Origin: Legionella genomosp. 1
GTDB taxonomy: Bacteria > Pseudomonadota > Gammaproteobacteria > Legionellales > Legionellaceae
DNA length: 64,000 nucleotides
Assembly: GCA_945878975.1 (NCBI GenBank)
Contig: CAMCUM010000004.1
Location: forward strand, 1 to 64,000
Direction of reading: 5' to 3'
The notes beneath the pieces are model-generated. The model worked only from the letters and a program-made list of their open reading frames with translations, had not been told where the DNA came from and searched no databases. The translations under genes and the position numbers were made by a program. Numbering within the stretch: the first letter of the stretch is position 1; each line of letters opens with the position of its first letter. This document shows, piece after piece, positions 62,990 through 64,000 of this stretch.

Positions 62990-64000
62990 ATGAATCATCG
63001 AGTCGGTTTTGTCAGTTTAGGTTGTCCCAAAGCATTAGTGGACTCTGAGCGCATTATTACCCAATTACGAGCCCAAGGTTATGAACTAGTCTCTAGTTTC
63101 CAAGATGCCGGCGTGGTCGTGATCAACACCTGCGGGTTCATCGATGCTGCGATTGAAGAATCACTCGATACCATTCAGGAAGCCATGCAAAAAAATGGGC
63201 GCGTCATTGTCACCGGCTGTTTAGGTGCCAAAGCCGACCTGATTCGTCAAGCTTGCCCAGATGTGCTACATATCAGCGGACCGCATGCTTATGAAAGCGT
63301 GGTACAGGCCGTGCATGCGCATTTACCTCCGCCTGTGGATCCGTTCACATCGCTGATTCCGCCGCAAGGCATCAAACTCACCCCGCGACATTATGCTTAT
63401 TTAAAAATCTCAGAAGGTTGTAATCAAAAATGCACCTTTTGTATCATTCCTAGTATGCGCGGACGTTTACAAAGCTATCCTATTACGCAAGTCCTGGCGG
63501 AGGCCAAGCGCCTACAAACGGCTGGCGTCCAGGAACTTTTGATCATTTCTCAAGACACCAGTGCGTATGGTGTCGATACGCAATACCAATCTGCCGTTTG
63601 GCAAGAAAAAACCATTCGTACACGCTTCTACGATTTGTGTGAACAATTAGGGGAATTAGGTATCTGGGTCCGCTTGCATTATGTGTATCCTTACCCACAT
63701 GTCGATGAGATCATCCCAATGATGCGCGACCGTGTGATATTGCCGTATCTGGATATTCCTTTACAGCATGCCAATCGGCGTGTCCTCAAAGCGATGAAGC
63801 GTCCAGCAAGTAGTGAAAACACGTTGCAGCGCATCCAAAATTGGCGAGACATTTGCCCAGATCTCACCATTCGTTCGACCTTTATCGTTGGATTTCCTGG
63901 CGAAACAGAAGCAGAATTCGAGGAATTATTAGACTTTTTAACCGAAGCACAACTTGACCGTGTGGGATGCTTTCAATATTCTCCTGTGGAAGGAGCGAAA
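62990..64000 (+). CDS. rimO: Ribosomal protein S12 methylthiotransferase RimO, partial (runs off right edge)
   Basis: This radical-SAM enzyme adds a methylthio group to Asp88 of ribosomal protein S12. The 337 codons in the window show the N-terminal UPF0004 domain ([49 protein letters not shown]; three cluster cysteines), then the radical-SAM motif [53 protein letters not shown], and [19 protein letters not shown]. The C-terminal TRAM domain lies beyond the edge. The ATG follows a good promoter but a weak ribosome binding site. Confidence 0.96.
   Translation, partial: MNHRVGFVSLGCPKALVDSERIITQLRAQGYELVSSFQDAGVVVINTCGFIDAAIEESLDTIQEAMQKNGRVIVTGCLGAKADLIRQACPDVLHISGPHAYESVVQAVHAHLPPPVDPFTSLIPPQGIKLTPRHYAYLKISEGCNQKCTFCIIPSMRGRLQSYPITQVLAEAKRLQTAGVQELLIISQDTSAYGVDTQYQSAVWQEKTIRTRFYDLCEQLGELGIWVRLHYVYPYPHVDEIIPMMRDRVILPYLDIPLQHANRRVLKAMKRPASSENTLQRIQNWRDICPDLTIRSTFIVGFPGETEAEFEELLDFLTEAQLDRVGCFQYSPVEGAK

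Noticed and set aside
1-64000. CRISPR arrays, rRNA operons and prophage structural genes
   Set aside because: No regularly spaced direct repeats, rRNA-like sequence or phage structural proteins were seen; the repeats present are dispersed palindromes.

Overview
The window is a gene-dense stretch of a gammaproteobacterial chromosome at roughly 40% GC. The protein families and gene neighbourhoods (tig-clpP-clpX-lon-hupB-ppiD, gyrA-serC-cmk-rpsA, gmk-rpoZ-spoT, lepA-lepB-rnc, tgt, BarA-type kinase, type II secretion genes scattered over separate loci) fit the Legionella/Coxiella/Aquicella/Berkiella part of the tree (order Legionellales). That placement is inference from gene content, because no rRNA is present. 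Several long proteins of unknown function look like host-directed effectors, and short palindromic repeats are abundant; both fit a host-associated or intracellular bacterium.

Layout. 1-2.1 kb: the end of an IS3-type transposase, ubiC-ubiA (ubiquinone entry steps) and nested palindromes. 2.1-6.2 kb: surface genes, namely an SPFH/band-7 membrane protein, a secreted DUF3494 (ice-binding-like) protein and an outer-membrane beta-barrel. 6.2-15.2 kb (minus strand): gyrA, serC, cmk, rpsA, lapA, lapB, pyrF and a GspH-like pseudopilin. 15.4-20.8 kb: gltA, a 579-aa unknown protein, a 58-aa ORF, an ArnT-like glycosyltransferase and a PriC-like protein. 20.8-26.4 kb: tgt-ppiB-tsaC, dsbB, gspL-gspM and mltB. 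26.6-30 kb (plus strand): lepA-lepB-rnc. 30-41 kb: an accessory-rich part with small membrane proteins, gltX, a BarA-type hybrid kinase, PPi-type phosphofructokinase, a 541-aa unknown protein, decayed ORFs and several miniature inverted-repeat elements. 41-50.4 kb: the protein quality-control cluster (ppiD, hupB, lon, clpX, clpP, tig) with six tRNA genes. 50.5-58.3 kb: a solitary tyrosine recombinase, then the uup-ridA-spoT-rpoZ-gmk block facing rph. 58.4-64 kb: proC-yggT, an overlapping pair of exported hydrolases (a truncated metallophosphoesterase and a GH16 glucanase), a 371-aa membrane-tailed unknown protein and the start of rimO.

How the genes work together. Most are housekeeping: translation and tRNA modification (tgt, tsaC, rimO, rpsA, lepA, gltX), proteostasis (tig, clpXP, lon, ppiB, ppiD), the stringent response (spoT, rpoZ), envelope assembly (lapAB, mltB, lepB, dsbB) and type II secretion (gspL, gspM, gspH-like). 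Type II secretion is a plausible exit route for the signal-peptide-bearing GH16 and DUF3494 proteins. The most unusual material is the family of short elements with GGGTCTGTTGACA ends dispersed between genes, the phosphoesterase/GH16 pair, and the set of unknown effector-like genes, two of which share a promoter layout. I did not find a complete new defence, secretion or biosynthetic system. No CRISPR array or rRNA was seen.
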